From contig CM037885.1 in assembly GCA_021292165.1 (NCBI GenBank), positions 12,023,042 through 12,087,041 of the forward strand: a stretch of 64,000 nt of DNA, written 5' to 3'. This DNA is from Shinisaurus crocodilurus. Its lineage: Eukaryota; Chordata; Lepidosauria; Squamata; Shinisauridae. The stretch's first letter is position 1. The number at the start of each line of letters is the position of its first letter. The notes under the pieces were generated by a model. It saw only the letters and a program-made list of their open reading frames with translations. It had not been told where the DNA came from and searched no databases. Of the stretch, positions 21,540 through 31,789 are shown one piece after another. Made by a program: the position numbers and the translations under genes.

Positions 21540-22030
21540 GATTAGTATGGATTACTCACATTGCTTACATTTCGCCATAGGACAAATATACAAGCCAACC
21601 TGTCGATCAATATCGGAGCAGACAGTTGAGAGCAGTCATTGAGCACTGTAGGATGACTTGGGACTCAGGAGCAGGCATGGCAGCTCCACTAGCAATGCTG
21701 CCAGTCTATCATGCAGCAGTGTTAGGGGGTGGCCCACTAGGGCTTGAGCCCCGAATCTTTCATTTGGAGCCCTGAATCTCTGGGAGGCCCTCTGCCCCAC
21801 CACCCTGCTGTCCATGGGCACTTGCTGAAATATGGGTGCAGAGGCCCTGATGATCTCTCTGACATCTGATCCCCCCTGGATGAGCTGACTTGTTGCCCAC
21901 ATGTGCTTCACCTCCTGCTGCCCCCCCTCCTTGAATCTTTCTGCCTGAGGTTTTTTTCTGAAATCAAATGCCCTCCTCTCCCCTGTCCATGTATCCCTTT
22001 TTACAAATAGGGGTGTCCTTAGGAGACAGG
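21540..22030. other. Intron sequence without recognised element
   Basis: First HAS1 intron. The long minus-strand ORF from here into the next element crosses a palindromic transposon and a microsatellite, so it is not a gene. Confidence 0.45.
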
Positions 22031-22049
22031 GTCCTTTAAAGACACGCAC

Positions 22050-22190
22050 AGAGAGGCTCTCCAACCTTGGGTCCCCAGATGTTGCTGGACTACAGCTCCC
22101 AGAATCCCTTGCCATTAGCCATGCTGGCTGGGTATGCTGGGAGCTGTAGGCCAGCAACATCTGGGGACCCAAGGTTGGAGAGCCCTGCTT
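22050..22190. mobile_element. Palindromic hAT-type element, CTCTCCAACCTTGGGTCC family
   Basis: GGCTCTCCAACCTTGGGTCC is mirrored by GGACCCAAGGTTGGAGAGCC, with CAGATGTTGCTGGACTACAG and partner inside. The right flank CTTTAGAG and CTTTAAAG at about 22033 may be the duplication, with a few disordered bases at the left end. Confidence 0.75.
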
Positions 22191-22221
22191 TAGAGCATAT
22201 GTAAAAATGACAATATGCAAA

Positions 22222-22222
<1 letters not shown>

Positions 22223-22255
<33 letters not shown>

Positions 22256-22261
22256 TGTGTT
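22223..22261. repeat. TG microsatellite
   Basis: TG dinucleotide run with one AT interruption. Confidence 0.95.
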
Positions 22262-22439
22262 TTGTCTTGAGGGCCTGAGTCCCGGATCTTTTCACTACCT
22301 TGCACTGCCCCTGTGATGTGCAGGTTGGTTGTGCTTTTGGCTGACAGCTGAGAATAAACCCCTTGCACAGCATAGATCACACAGGGAGGTTGCAGAACAG
22401 TGCACCACCACAGGTTGAAAACTCAAATTGGTACCAGGG

Positions 22440-22616
22440 TAGGAACATAGGAAGCCTCCTTATACCAAGTCAGACCATTGGGCAATCTAGCTCAGTATTG
22501 TCTACACTGATTGGCAACAGTCGCTCCAGGTTCTCTTTCCCAGCCCTACCTGGAGAAACCAGAGACTGAACCCTGGGGCCTTCTGCATGCAAAGCAGGGG
22601 ATCTACCACTGGGCTT
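22440..22616 (-). mobile_element. tRNA-derived SINE, GCATGCAAAGCAG family
   Basis: Inverted copy: the body AGTCAGACCATTGGGCAATC leads to GACTGAACCCTGGGGCCTTC and TGCATGCAAAGCAGGGGATC, i.e. the B box and A box on the minus strand. The plus-oriented copy is at 49755-49935. Confidence 0.75.
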
Positions 22617-23680
22617 CATTTACAGCCTGACCACACACAAAGCAAACCAGCCTGTTCTAGCCTTGCCCATCCTCTTCATTGCAGTAAGCACTAGACACGC
22701 CTCCCTTCTCCATGCTGGTGGTGACATTCAAGAACCTCTGCTTTTCATTCACATTTGGCGTTTTAACCACTATCGGCTACTCCACACACCCCTTGCTAAA
22801 ACAAACAAATGCAGTTTTTGGCAGCAAGAGGTCTGCGCACACCAGCGTGCTTTGGACTTCCACCTCCCATCAACCCCAGTGGGCTTGTCCAATGGCCAAA
22901 GATGCTGGGAGTTGTAGCCCCAAACACCTGGACGGCACCAGTTGGAGAAGGCTGGTGTCCACACACATTATTTTGCTCCAGATTTATTATTTATTTATTA
23001 TTTATCTGGTTTAAGTATTCCTGCTCACAGTTGCTAATCTGGATTAGAGTGCAAAGGTGCACTTCAGGGTGCATTAAAAGGAACACAAAGGGGAGAATTG
23101 AAGCACATTTTTGCCACAGATTTTACCACCTTGACTGCCAGTACAAGAAGGGTGGTTTTTAACCTTGTACAAAGTTTCTGTTAAGTGATCTTGAGTATCC
23201 ATCCATATATTGGACCCCCACACACACACACCTCCCTCCCTCCTGGCGTCGCAGCCAGGACTTAATTCGGACACACTATCACTTCAATTCCAGCTTCACT
23301 GGTGCTTACATTTCCAGAAAATAAAAAGGGGAGATACCAGGACGCAAATCTTTCCGGAAATCACTGACCTAGAAGCCCTTGTAATACAACCGTGCTAATA
23401 AAACGAAGCTCTCATCCCCTGATATGCGAGGACTTATTTGTAGTTAGTTACTCCGTGGTGAGAGAAATGCACTCTGCGCGTGGTCAAGGGCACGCTCGTC
23501 TTCTGACTTTTGATGATCCAGGGTAAAGCTCCAACACTGAAAACAAGACGCCCTGGCACAAATCAAGCTTCACTTTGACCACTAGCTCACACTCCCCTCT
23601 CAAAGCAAGAGAAAGTTTGGCTCCCCGGCCCATAAAATCGCCCCTCCCCGCCAGTTCCTCCAGCCCGCCCGGTGTCTTTT
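22617..23680. other. First-intron sequence next to the putative HAS1 leader exon
   Basis: 22840-22965 is a decayed palindromic element (GCTGGGAGTTGTAGCCCC). The rest, 22970-23680, shows no recognised repeat and might hold regulatory sequence of HAS1, but nothing specific can be shown. Confidence 0.4.
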
Positions 23681-23685
23681 CTCAC

Positions 23686-23970
23686 CTGCAGTGCTGGGGC
23701 GGCCAGAGAGCAGCAGCCCGTGCAGGATCCGAGGGTGCTTGCAGGGAGCTCTGAGTTTGTTTGATCTCTGGCGGGCGAAGCTTTTGAATCAAGAGGAGGA
23801 GGAGGGAGGGAGGGAGGCGGCCCCCCCTCCTTGCGTCAAGATGGGTTGGGCCCCATCTGACCTCATCTGGATCTCTCACTCCTCGGCAATGCACTTTCAG
23901 ACGCATCAAGGGGCCGTCTCCCCAAACCCGTAGCCAGCCTAAAAGTTGTGGGTGGGGCGCCAATAAAGTA
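23686..23970 (-). promoter_or_regulatory. HAS1: Probable non-coding first exon and promoter region of HAS1
   Basis: On the minus strand a near-consensus donor, CTGCAG/GTGAGA, lies at 23686/23685. It is upstream of the first coding exon, which must be preceded by another exon because an acceptor abuts its ATG. The sequence above the donor is GC-rich with polypurine/polypyrimidine blocks, as expected near a promoter, and has no recognised repeat. The transcription start cannot be set by eye and no clear TATA box was seen. Joining to 17323 would give a 6.36 kb first intron. The link is an inference from splice signals only. Confidence 0.4.
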
Positions 23971-24384
23971 GGGGGGGGGAGTTCATCTAGCCCCCCCCCC
24001 CGCTACAGACCCGTTTCTACCCGCCACTCCCCGAAAGACGGCTTTCGCCCTTTCCCTTCTACACTTTTCCCGTAGACCCTCCACGCCATCCTCCCATCTG
24101 GGATTTAATTGGAGCCAGGTTTCCAATGTTGGAAGAAAGTGCCTCTGAGAAGGTGCAGAGCGCATTTCATCCGACAATTAGAGGGGCGAGAATGAGAGGG
24201 TTAGAGCAGTGGGCTTCCGGGGGAGGTCTTCAACCCCAGAACTTCTCTCCCCCCCCCAAGCTATTTACACACCCCTTCCACCGATCCGTCTTTTCACGCG
24301 ACAGCAAACGCCAAGCATCGCGAGCATCCTCTTAGAGGTCGCAGCGTTTGCAGGTTGTTCCTATGTACGTTTCCTCGGAAGTAA

Positions 24385-24670
24385 GCTTAGGGTGATTATA
24401 TGTCCTCTTTTACAAAAGATGGTCCTCTATTTGAAGGGCAAGCCCAGTATAAAGAGCCATCAGAACTGTTGCCCGTCCACAGTTAGCACCTGAACAGCAG
24501 ACCGAGCAGGTAGGTACGCAGGTCACCGTCTTCCACACTGTGCTGAGATGTACTGTATTTCTATTTCAATTAAAATTATTTCTCAATTTGCACATAATAC
24601 ATATTGATATATGAAAATGCTATTGTGTTTTGACCTCTTTTCTTTTTGGGCGATGCATTTCCTCATTTTT
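24385..24670. mobile_element. Fragment of the GGCGATGCAT inverted-repeat element
   Basis: TTAGGGTGATTATATGTCCT, GCACCTGAACAGCAGACCGA and TTTTTGGGCGATGCATTT follow the same order as the longer copy at 32345-32972. Confidence 0.5.
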
Positions 24671-24679
24671 GGCAATTTC

Positions 24680-24915
24680 GAGAGCCAGTGTGGCATAGTG
24701 GTTAGAGTGCTGGACTGGGACTCGGGAGATCCGGGTTCTAGTCCCCGCTTGGCCATGAAGCTCACTGGGTAACTTTGGGCCAGTCACGGACTCTCAGCCT
24801 AACCTACCTCACAGGGTTGTTGTGAGGATAAAATGGAGAGGAGGAGGAGATTATGTAAGCCGCCTTGGGTTCCTTGCAGGAAAAAAGGTGGGGTATAAAT
24901 ATAATTAATAAATAA
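24680..24915 (+). mobile_element. tRNA-derived SINE (MIR/Sauria-like), near full length
   Basis: GAGCCAGTGTGGCATAGTGG (A box), CCGGGTTCTAGTCCCCGC (B box), CTCACAGGGTTGTTGTGAGG, TGCAGGAAAAAAGGTGGGGT and an ATAAATATAATTAATAAATA tail. Very close to 17408-17655. Confidence 0.9.
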
Positions 24916-24929
24916 TAACATTCATAAGT

Positions 24930-25005
24930 AGCCACCCTAAGCCCCACTGAGCTCAGTGGGTTTACTTCTGAGTAAGCATGCATTATAGGACTGCAACCAT
25001 AGCCT
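24930..25005. mobile_element. Inverted-repeat element remnant
   Basis: CACTGAGCTCAGTGGGTTTA and TTCTGAGTAAGCATGCAT match the family at 49645-49735. Confidence 0.45.
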
Positions 25006-25221
25006 AGCCAAGAAAGAAGTCTCAACATTTTGCCGGGGGGGGGGGGAGACCTCTGGGGAGATTCCAGAGGCAAGATGATTGCTACTACTAAAGTTCCAGG
25101 AAAAAGAAAATTATCAGAACAGGATTATTTCTTCTGGCGTGGGATTTGTATGTTGTAATCATGGATGGATTCTGAAAGAAAATTATGGGTGGAGAAACCC
25201 AGCTGTGGGATAGAGCTGGGG

Positions 25222-25375
25222 GGGGGGGAGGATTTCATAATAGAGTTGGAAGGAGCCTACAAGGCCATCGAGTCCAACCCCCTGCTCAATGGAGGGGGGT
25301 CTCCCATCCAGTAATAACCAGGCTTGACCCTGCTTAGCTTTCCACACTCAGACAAGCTGAGCCAGCAGAAAGGAG
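25222..25375 (-). mobile_element. 5S rRNA-headed SINE with CR1-like tail
   Basis: Minus strand: 5S-like CTGAGTGTGGAAAGCTAAGC then AGGGTCAAGCCTGGTTATTA, followed by a CR1-like tail with GGACTCGATGGCCTTGTAGG. Internal small deletions. Confidence 0.78.
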
Positions 25376-25621
25376 AGTTTGAGGATACTAGGCTACGGAG
25401 TATGACTGAGGGAGGAGGAGGAGGATTGGAACAGATGATAGCTTGAACAGGGGAGGGTGAAGAAGACGTAGATCTGTATTCTTGAAAATGGGGGGGGGAG
25501 GAGCAGGTCTTAAAATAGTTGACTAGCCTAGGGCTCCCTAGGCTAGTCAACCAGGTAGGGGTGTCTCTGTGAGCTGGCCCAAGACGTTTTGCTGCCAGAG
25601 GAGGACAAGATGATGTCCCTC

Positions 25622-25798
25622 CCTTCATAGATTTCATAGATCATAGAGTTGGAAGGGGCCGACAAGGCCATCGAGTCCAACCCCCTGCTCAATGCAGGAC
25701 ACTAGAGGAGGGGTCTCCCATCCAAGTAAGAACCAGGCCTGACCCTGCTTAGCTTTCCACGCTCAGACAAGCTGAGCCAGCGTGAGCCACAGGCCTGT
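25622..25798 (-). mobile_element. 5S rRNA-headed SINE with CR1-like tail
   Basis: Well-preserved inverted copy. Read on the minus strand it has GCTCAGCTTGTCTGAGCGTG, AAGCTAAGCAGGGTCAGGCC and TACTTGGATGGGAGACCCC, then the CR1-like tail to ATCTATGAAATCTATGAA. Only about 250 bp from the preceding copy, in the same orientation. Confidence 0.85.
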
Positions 25799-25993
25799 AT
25801 CTCCTCCATTCCACTTCCAGTGGAATCTTACTTCTGTTCAGTACGTGTTGTGATGGGATAGCATCCGCCACTACCACACTCAGCACTAGGATAGTTGAGT
25901 GCCAACTGTGATAAGTAGGCAGATCATCTAAAGACAGAGTAAGTTTGCTTTCCCCCCTGAGAACAAATGCAGATTTAATAGATTAATCTATTC

Positions 25994-26118
25994 CAGTGTT
26001 CTCCAACCTTGGGTCCCCAGATGTTTTTGGCCTACAACTCCCAGCATGCCCCAGCCAGCTACACATGCTGGGAGTTGTAGGCCAAAAACATCTGGGGACC
26101 CAAGGTTGGAGAACACTG
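25994..26118. mobile_element. Palindromic hAT mini-element
   Basis: Perfect 8-bp duplication ATCTATTC (25986-25993 and 26119-26126). Ends CAGTGTTCTCCAACCTTGGG and CCCAAGGTTGGAGAACACTG are perfect complements; the whole 125 bp folds into one hairpin with a small central loop. Confidence 0.93.
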
Positions 26119-26126
26119 ATCTATTC

Positions 26127-26595
26127 AAACACAGGTCATTAACGAAGATTTCTTTAAATCGAGCAACAGCCTGGGGGAAAAAATCACATTAAAATTCAAA
26201 TTAAGATCCTGCTTAACAGTTAAAAACATTACAAATACTAAAATCCTAGCTTTTCTCTGGCCTGATCTCTGTTTTAATCTCTGGCTTCTGAACTCCAGCT
26301 CAAGTTTCATCAAGTTTCCTAAAGGAGGTCTCAGAGTTTGTTGCCTTTTCTCCTTATGAACCTATTCTGAATATAAAATAATGGGTGAATGCTGTCATGT
26401 GTGAATGGCATCAGTGTAATAATCAAGCCCACCCCCCATTCACCAGATGGCAAAAGCTGTAATTTATACATATATGAGCCACACATACATTTCACACTCC
26501 TCATGTACTTTGTACTTAGGTACAGGTTTCTGAGTCGAAAATGGAATATATATGAAGAGGCCTCAGTCATTTCTCACCATCATAAAATGTAAGAA
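26127..26595. other. Unassigned intergenic sequence
   Basis: No gene or known repeat recognised. Confidence 0.4.
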
Positions 26596-26599
26596 GTTT

Positions 26600-26938
26600 G
26601 TATCTTCAATTGGCTGTTAATCCGCTGCATCTAATTTTGTTTTTTTGCTGAACTGAGCACTCCATGAGGAGCGTTTCCTTTTCTGCTTTTCTGCTACATA
26701 ACCTCTAGGTGGCACCGTGGTATAGCGGAATAGCACAAATACACAAGAGGAAATCACACTTTCTTTTGCTTTTACAATTAAACACCTCATTTTCCCTGCT
26801 CTAAAATAACTCACAGGAAGGGCTGGTTAGACACAGAAGTGAAACTGGGTGTGTGTGTGTCACAACATTGTCTAAAGAAACTGTAAAGAACCATGAGTAG
26901 GGAATGATGAGGGCACAAGAAATACCTTGCACAGAAAA
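26600..26938. mobile_element. CTTTTCTACATGA-family element, inverted, ends decayed
   Basis: CATAACCTCTAGGTGGCACC, TTTCTTTTGCTTTTAC and CATGAGTAGGGAATGATGAG are the body of the 7745-8092 family in the other orientation. Terminal repeats are eroded. Confidence 0.65.
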
Positions 26939-27024
26939 ACCCTTTAAGGAACAGAATGCAGTTTACTGTCCCCATTTTACTCATAAGCATCCATTGAAAA
27001 AGCTGGGGGAACCGATTACCAGCT

Positions 27025-27165
27025 AAACCAGCCTTCCCCAACATGGTGCTCTCCAGATATTTGGGACTGCAACTCCCAGCATTCCTGACCATTGGCCATG
27101 CTGGCTGGGGCTGGTAGGAGTTGTAGTCCAAAACATCTGGAAGGCACAAGGCTGGGGGAGGCAGC
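27025..27165. mobile_element. Palindromic mini-transposon, CAGCCTTCCCCAACCTGG family
   Basis: CAGCCTTCCCCAACATGGTG and its mirror GCACAAGGCTGGGGGAGGC, with GCAACTCCCAGCATTCC and partner inside. Confidence 0.65.
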
Positions 27166-27169
27166 TTTA

Positions 27170-28830
27170 AATCCTTGAAAAGGAGGAGAATGCTCCCCAA
27201 ATTTCTGCACTGCATCCTTTCACAGGGCCATGCCCATACCAATCTTTACCAAATCATTGTGATTAAATTATAGTATATATGCCACTGACACAAGAACTAC
27301 CTTTTACCCACCCAGATTCCAAGGGGTAGGGTGCCCTTTCCACTTTAAATAGGTGCTCTTTGATCACATAGCTTCAGTCCCCACCTTCCAATACACTAAG
27401 GATCAGCCACAGCAAGAGCCAGGGGAAAGGCACACCCCTTAGGGCTACTGCCTGGTCGTCCATGTCATGTGCCAGCCTCACCCTAAGAGCACCTGGAGTC
27501 CTTGGCAGCTGCCAGGGCTCAAGTGCCTTCACAGGGCCCACCACGGACACCTGCCTGCAGCCAGCGGAGGCTGGTGACCCCTGTGTCAGTGGGGCTCCTT
27601 ATCCATTGCATCTCTTTGTTTGAGCTTGAGAGGAGCTATCCACGGTGCTGAACGCAACCCCCAAAATAGGTTCATCACCACGGAGCACCATGGATAGCTC
27701 TTATACAGATCTAATGAAAGAGCTATCCATGGCAGCTGTCACCTTCATTTTCAACCATGCCCTGGAAGTTGAGTCAATTTCTGTGGTTTGGCATTTGTTT
27801 GTGTGTGTAGACATGGCAGCCACGGCAACCATGATTTTGTGGCAGCAGCCACCCCATTCCTCAATGCCCTAGAATTTCTTCTAGGGCATTGTCAAGGCGG
27901 GGGGAAATGGTCCCCAACTGGAGCTCAGTCTCAGGCCCCTCTTGAACCGTGTGTGTGTGTGTGTGTGTGTGTGAGCAGACAGCACTTGGCTGAGGCAGGG
28001 GTGTCACTAGGCACTTAAAAGATCCAGGGCCCTGGCCCATAGGATACAAATCTACATAAAATTTGCACATGTCGATTTATATCTGCATATGCCAATGTAG
28101 AAATAATTACCTCGGATTTATTTAAATTTCACAGGAGGCAAAGCCAGCCAATTCATTTCTCATCCAAATCATCTCAATCAAAACAAATTCTTCAATTAAT
28201 TTGCACCCTGACCCAGATCATCGCAAACCGATGGAGAAAGGTTTCCCCCCCCCCATGCAGGGAGTTCAGAGGCCATGCCCTCCCCAGTGGCAACAACCCC
28301 CCCCCCGCTGAAAATCACCCCCTATGTGGCAATTAAGCTAAGAAAACACACACACTCTCATTGGCTCTGGGGAATCCATTTGGGGCCCTGGGGAATCAGT
28401 TCGGGTCCAGCGCCCCATAGGCCCAGGCCTAGCAAGGCCCCTGGCTGAGGGCCCCCTCAACTCTGGAGCTTCCTCTGGAAAGAGAGGTGTGTCGAGAGAG
28501 GGTGTTGGCTGTGTGCGGTAACAGGACTTGCTGGCAGTCCACTCCAGGCAGCTGGAATGGGCCTTTCCTCACTAACCACTTTCCGCTTCTCAGAGTGACT
28601 GACAAGGACCACACGCACATGCGCGCATGCGGCAGAAATCCATTATGCAAACTAAGGGGCTGGGTGGAGTAAAAGTGGGCCAGGGACAAGGCATTAAAAT
28701 AGCAGATGGAGAGAGCACGGACCCGACCGACCAGCAGCAAGACTGGAAAAAGCAGCCCTTTCTAATACCGCTCTTCGGAAAAACAAAATCTCAAACAGTT
28801 GTTACCACATTTTCACATGTGACCAACGAG

Positions 28831-28892
<62 letters not shown>

Positions 28893-28945
28893 TTTGCATT
28901 AATGTGTGATACAAAGCAGAAGTGAGTGACATCTAGCGTAAATTC
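27170..28945. other. Intergenic sequence with two microsatellites
   Basis: TG run at 27949-27973; TC run passing into CA at 28831-28893. Around 28040-28150, CATAAAATTTGCACATG resembles the element near 48700. Otherwise nothing recognised. Confidence 0.5.
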
Positions 28946-28947
28946 TT

Positions 28948-29086
28948 GCCCAGCCTTCCTCAGCTTCGTACCCTCTGGATTGTTGGACTACAACTCCCAT
29001 AATGCCCTGCCAGGGAACTGCTAACTGGGAATTATGGGAATTGCAGTCCAGGACATAGGGAGGGAACCAGATTGGGAAAGGCTGCT
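28948..29086. mobile_element. Palindromic mini-transposon, CAGCCTTCC family
   Basis: CAGCCTTCCTCAGCTTCG and GATTGGGAAAGGCTG are the outer arms; GACTACAACTCCCATAATGC mirrors AATTATGGGAATTGCAGTCC. Confidence 0.6.
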
Positions 29087-29410
29087 TACAGGTGAGCCCT
29101 TACAGGTGACCAGGCTGCCTCAGGGTGAGCTCCCCTGGGGTAGTCTGGTCATGTATATCACCCTCTGGAAAGGCGAGGAGAATTTTTTACCACACGTCAG
29201 CTGCTAGCATGTGGGGACACATGGCTATGTTTATTGTCAAGGGCTGGGTACAAATGTTTTAAATAAAGTGTGTGTGGTAGAATGGTGTTCAGCCTTACAG
29301 ACCCAAGGATTTTTGTTTTCATTTTTAAGCGCTCTTAGTTTCATGTGCAAAATTAGTCGTAGAGGTTTCTTTTTCACAAACTCCCATATTAAAGGGAACA
29401 ATCCCATATA

Positions 29411-29582
29411 CAGGCCTGTGGCTTATGCTGGCTCAGCCTGTCTGAGCGTGGAAAGCTAAGCAGGGTCAAGCCTGGTTCTTACTTGGATGGGAGACCCCTC
29501 CTCTAGTTTCCTGCATTGAGCAGGGGGTTGGACTCGATGGCCTTGTAGGCTCCTTCCAACTCTATGATCTATGAAATCTATG
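29411..29582 (+). mobile_element. 5S rRNA-headed SINE with CR1-like tail, fullest copy
   Basis: Residues 29411-29496 resemble 5S rRNA from the middle to the internal promoter: GTCTGAGCGTGGAAAGCTAA, GCAGGGTCAAGCCTGGTTCT, TACTTGGATGGGAGACC. By eye about 40 of 44 bases of that last block agree with the vertebrate 5S sequence as I know it. From 29497 the sequence is a CR1-like tail (GGTTGGACTCGATGGCCTTG, CCTTCCAACTCTATGATCTA). This is the SINE3 design: a 5S-type pol III promoter plus a LINE end for mobilisation. Not a 5S gene, since the 5' third and the 3' stem of 5S are absent. Confidence 0.88.
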
Positions 29583-29589
29583 CCCCTCC

Positions 29590-30355
29590 CAAACCATGCA
29601 AACACCTAGAACTGACACCAGGGATGCTATTTTGGTGGAATTATTTGATTTATAGGCATCATTAACTAGCTAGCTAAACTTTCTTTCATTTGCCTTCACA
29701 GAAGTCTCTCCCCCCCCCTCCCCTGGTTTATGTCAGATTTTGACGCATGGAATTTCTTTCCAGATGCTGCTGGGATTAGTCACTTCAGAAGATGGGCTGC
29801 GAAGTCTCTATTGCTTCCCAATCCAATGAACATGGCTATGGGTCAGCAAAGGGCAAATTCCCGCCAGGCCAGGACAGTCTGCAACTTCCAGTTCAAAGGG
29901 CTTTTCCCTGAAATGGGTGTGTCAGTCAAAGTTGTAAAGCGATAGCCAAAGAACAGAAACCAGGCAACTCCAAAAGAGCTGAGCCGCCCACGCCTTCCCA
30001 TGTTATCTGAGCTAATGCTGTTGTCGTCCGGAGTTTTTCATCCATATAAGATGCTCTCTTTCAGGCTCAGGATGAACATATTTTAGTTATTTAAAAACCA
30101 CCTTTTAAGGAATAGGTCCTGAAAAAATAATAATAAGACAATAAGCCTCAGGCATCTAAGAACTAGGCTGGCTGGTCAAAATCGGCCAGGTGAGAACCAT
30201 AATTTTGGCTGAACAGAAATCCTTACAGGTTCCATTAATGGCCCTCAGTAAGAACAACGGACTGGTCATGAGCTACCCTTTCCTTTCTTTTTACTGATGC
30301 TCTGTTAGCCTCAGCCTAAAGCAGCCTTTCCCAGCCTGGGCCCACCAGATGTGTC
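29590..30355. other. Unassigned intergenic sequence
   Basis: No gene or clear repeat recognised; a short CAGCCTTTCCCAGCCTGG remnant at 30323-30345. Confidence 0.4.
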
Positions 30356-30359
30356 ACGA

Positions 30360-30425
30360 AGGGCTGGAGCTCAGTGTGGTAGAGTCCCTGCATTGCGTGC
30401 AGAAGGTCCTGGGTTCAATGACATG
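30360..30425 (+). mobile_element. tRNA-derived SINE head, GCATGCAGAAGG family
   Basis: TGTGGTAGAGTCCCTGCATT (A box) and AAGGTCCTGGGTTCAATG (B box). The body was lost. Confidence 0.6.
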
Positions 30426-30429
30426 CCAA

Positions 30430-30832
30430 AGTATTAAAAAGCCCCATTAAAATACTCAAACAACAAACTATTACAGGTACAACAAAATAAATAACAGATA
30501 CAATGAAAACAATTTTATAAACAACTGATAGAAAACAATCAATTGGGGAGGCATCACAATATCAGTTACAAGCCGCGTGAATAGGTACATTTTGGGGAGG
30601 CGTTCAAAAGTCACCACATTTTCTGCTTCCCAAACTGCAGGGGGGAGGGTGTTCCAGAGGTGGGTGCCACTACTGAGAAGGCCCGCTTTCTAGAGGTCAC
30701 ATGGCGACTTTCTGTACGTCGTGGAATGACCAGCAAGGCCTCCTCTGAGTATCTCAACAGTCGGCTGAGTGTATATAGGGGAAGGTGGTCTGCTATGTAC
30801 CCTGCTTCCCAGTTGTTTAAGGCTTTGTATTT
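30430..30832 (-). mobile_element. L2-like LINE 3' end
   Basis: The minus strand reads a LINE C-terminus with KYKALNNWEAGYIADHLPLY and SRKRAFSVVAPTSGT, then an AT-rich UTR. The KRAFSVVAP motif equals that in the L2 copies at 51-59 kb. Confidence 0.6.
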
Positions 30833-30834
30833 AT

Positions 30835-31072
30835 TATTTACTTTATTTATATCCCACTTTTTTTCCTGCAAGGAACGCAAGGCGGCCCACATAATCCTCC
30901 TCCTCCTCCTCTCCACTCCATCCTCACAACAACCCTGTGAGGTAGGTTAGGCTGAGAGTCAGTGACTGGCCCAAAGCCACCCAGTGAGCTCCATGACCAA
31001 GTGGGGACTAGAACCCAGATCTCCTGAATCCCAGTCCAACACTCTAACCACAATGCCACGCTGGATTAACAA
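30835..31072 (-). mobile_element. tRNA-derived SINE (MIR/Sauria-like)
   Basis: Inverted copy: tail side with TTTTTTCCTGCAAGGAACGC, body CCCTGTGAGGTAGGTTAGGC, and A-box end AACACTCTAACCACAATGCC. Confidence 0.85.
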
Positions 31073-31074
31073 CA

Positions 31075-31515
31075 GAACTTTGAACATGGCTTGGTAGCTT
31101 ATGTTAGCATCTAGGGCCAACATGAAAGGTAGGCCTGGTCAAGCACCTGCTGGGGCCCCACTGACAAGATTCCCCTGGACTTGCTCCACCATCGCAACCT
31201 GCTTGTTCACCTGCCTCTCGCTCTGGCCCAGATAACAGTGGTGGTGGTGAGAAAGAAGAGCATCAGATACCACTGCCTACTTGCTCACTGGCTCTCTGCC
31301 TGACAAGAAACCAAGTGGTAGCAATCATGAGAAAAAGGATGAGGAGCAACAGCAGCTGGTGACCATGGAGGTGAGAAGGTAGACTCACTGAAAGTGAGGG
31401 TGTCTTGTCCAAGGAACCCTCAAACACCTGGAGCCAGCACTGTTAGCATCTATATTCTATTTCCAAACTCAGTTTGCGTGTGGATGCTCTCCACATTCGT
31501 GGGCCTCTCTTTTTC
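31075..31515. other. Unassigned intergenic sequence
   Basis: No gene or known repeat recognised. Confidence 0.4.
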
Positions 31516-31521
31516 GGAATA

Positions 31522-31780
31522 CAGTAATACCTTGGATTGCAAGTAACTTGGTTTGAGAGCGTTTTGCAAGACAAGCAAATTTTTAAATATTTATTTACAG
31601 TATTTATTTTTGACTTGATATACAAGCGACGTCTTGCAATACAAGTACTGTAGTACGGCTTAAATTAAAAATCTCTGTACAATTTTTTTTTGGGGGGGGG
31701 ATCTCGTTTTGATATAAGAGTGTTTTGGATTACAAGCATGTTCCCGGAACGAATTATGCTCTCAATCCAAGGCATGACCG
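31522..31780. mobile_element. Tigger/pogo-like mariner mini-element
   Basis: TA on both sides (31520-31521 and 31781-31782). Ends CAGTAATACCTTGGATTG and CAATCCAAGGCATGACCG are complementary at most positions. Subterminal repeats such as TTTTGCAAGACAAGC and TTGCAATACAAG. It is 259 bp and has no transposase. Confidence 0.8.
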
Positions 31781-31789
31781 TATGTTATA

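Noticed and set aside
21636..22373. 245-residue minus-strand ORF
   Set aside because: It crosses a palindromic transposon and a TG microsatellite (HTHTHT stretch) and has no recognisable domain.
29411..29496. True 5S rRNA gene
   Set aside because: Only the middle and internal promoter are present and the sequence passes straight into a CR1-like tail, as in the other copies.
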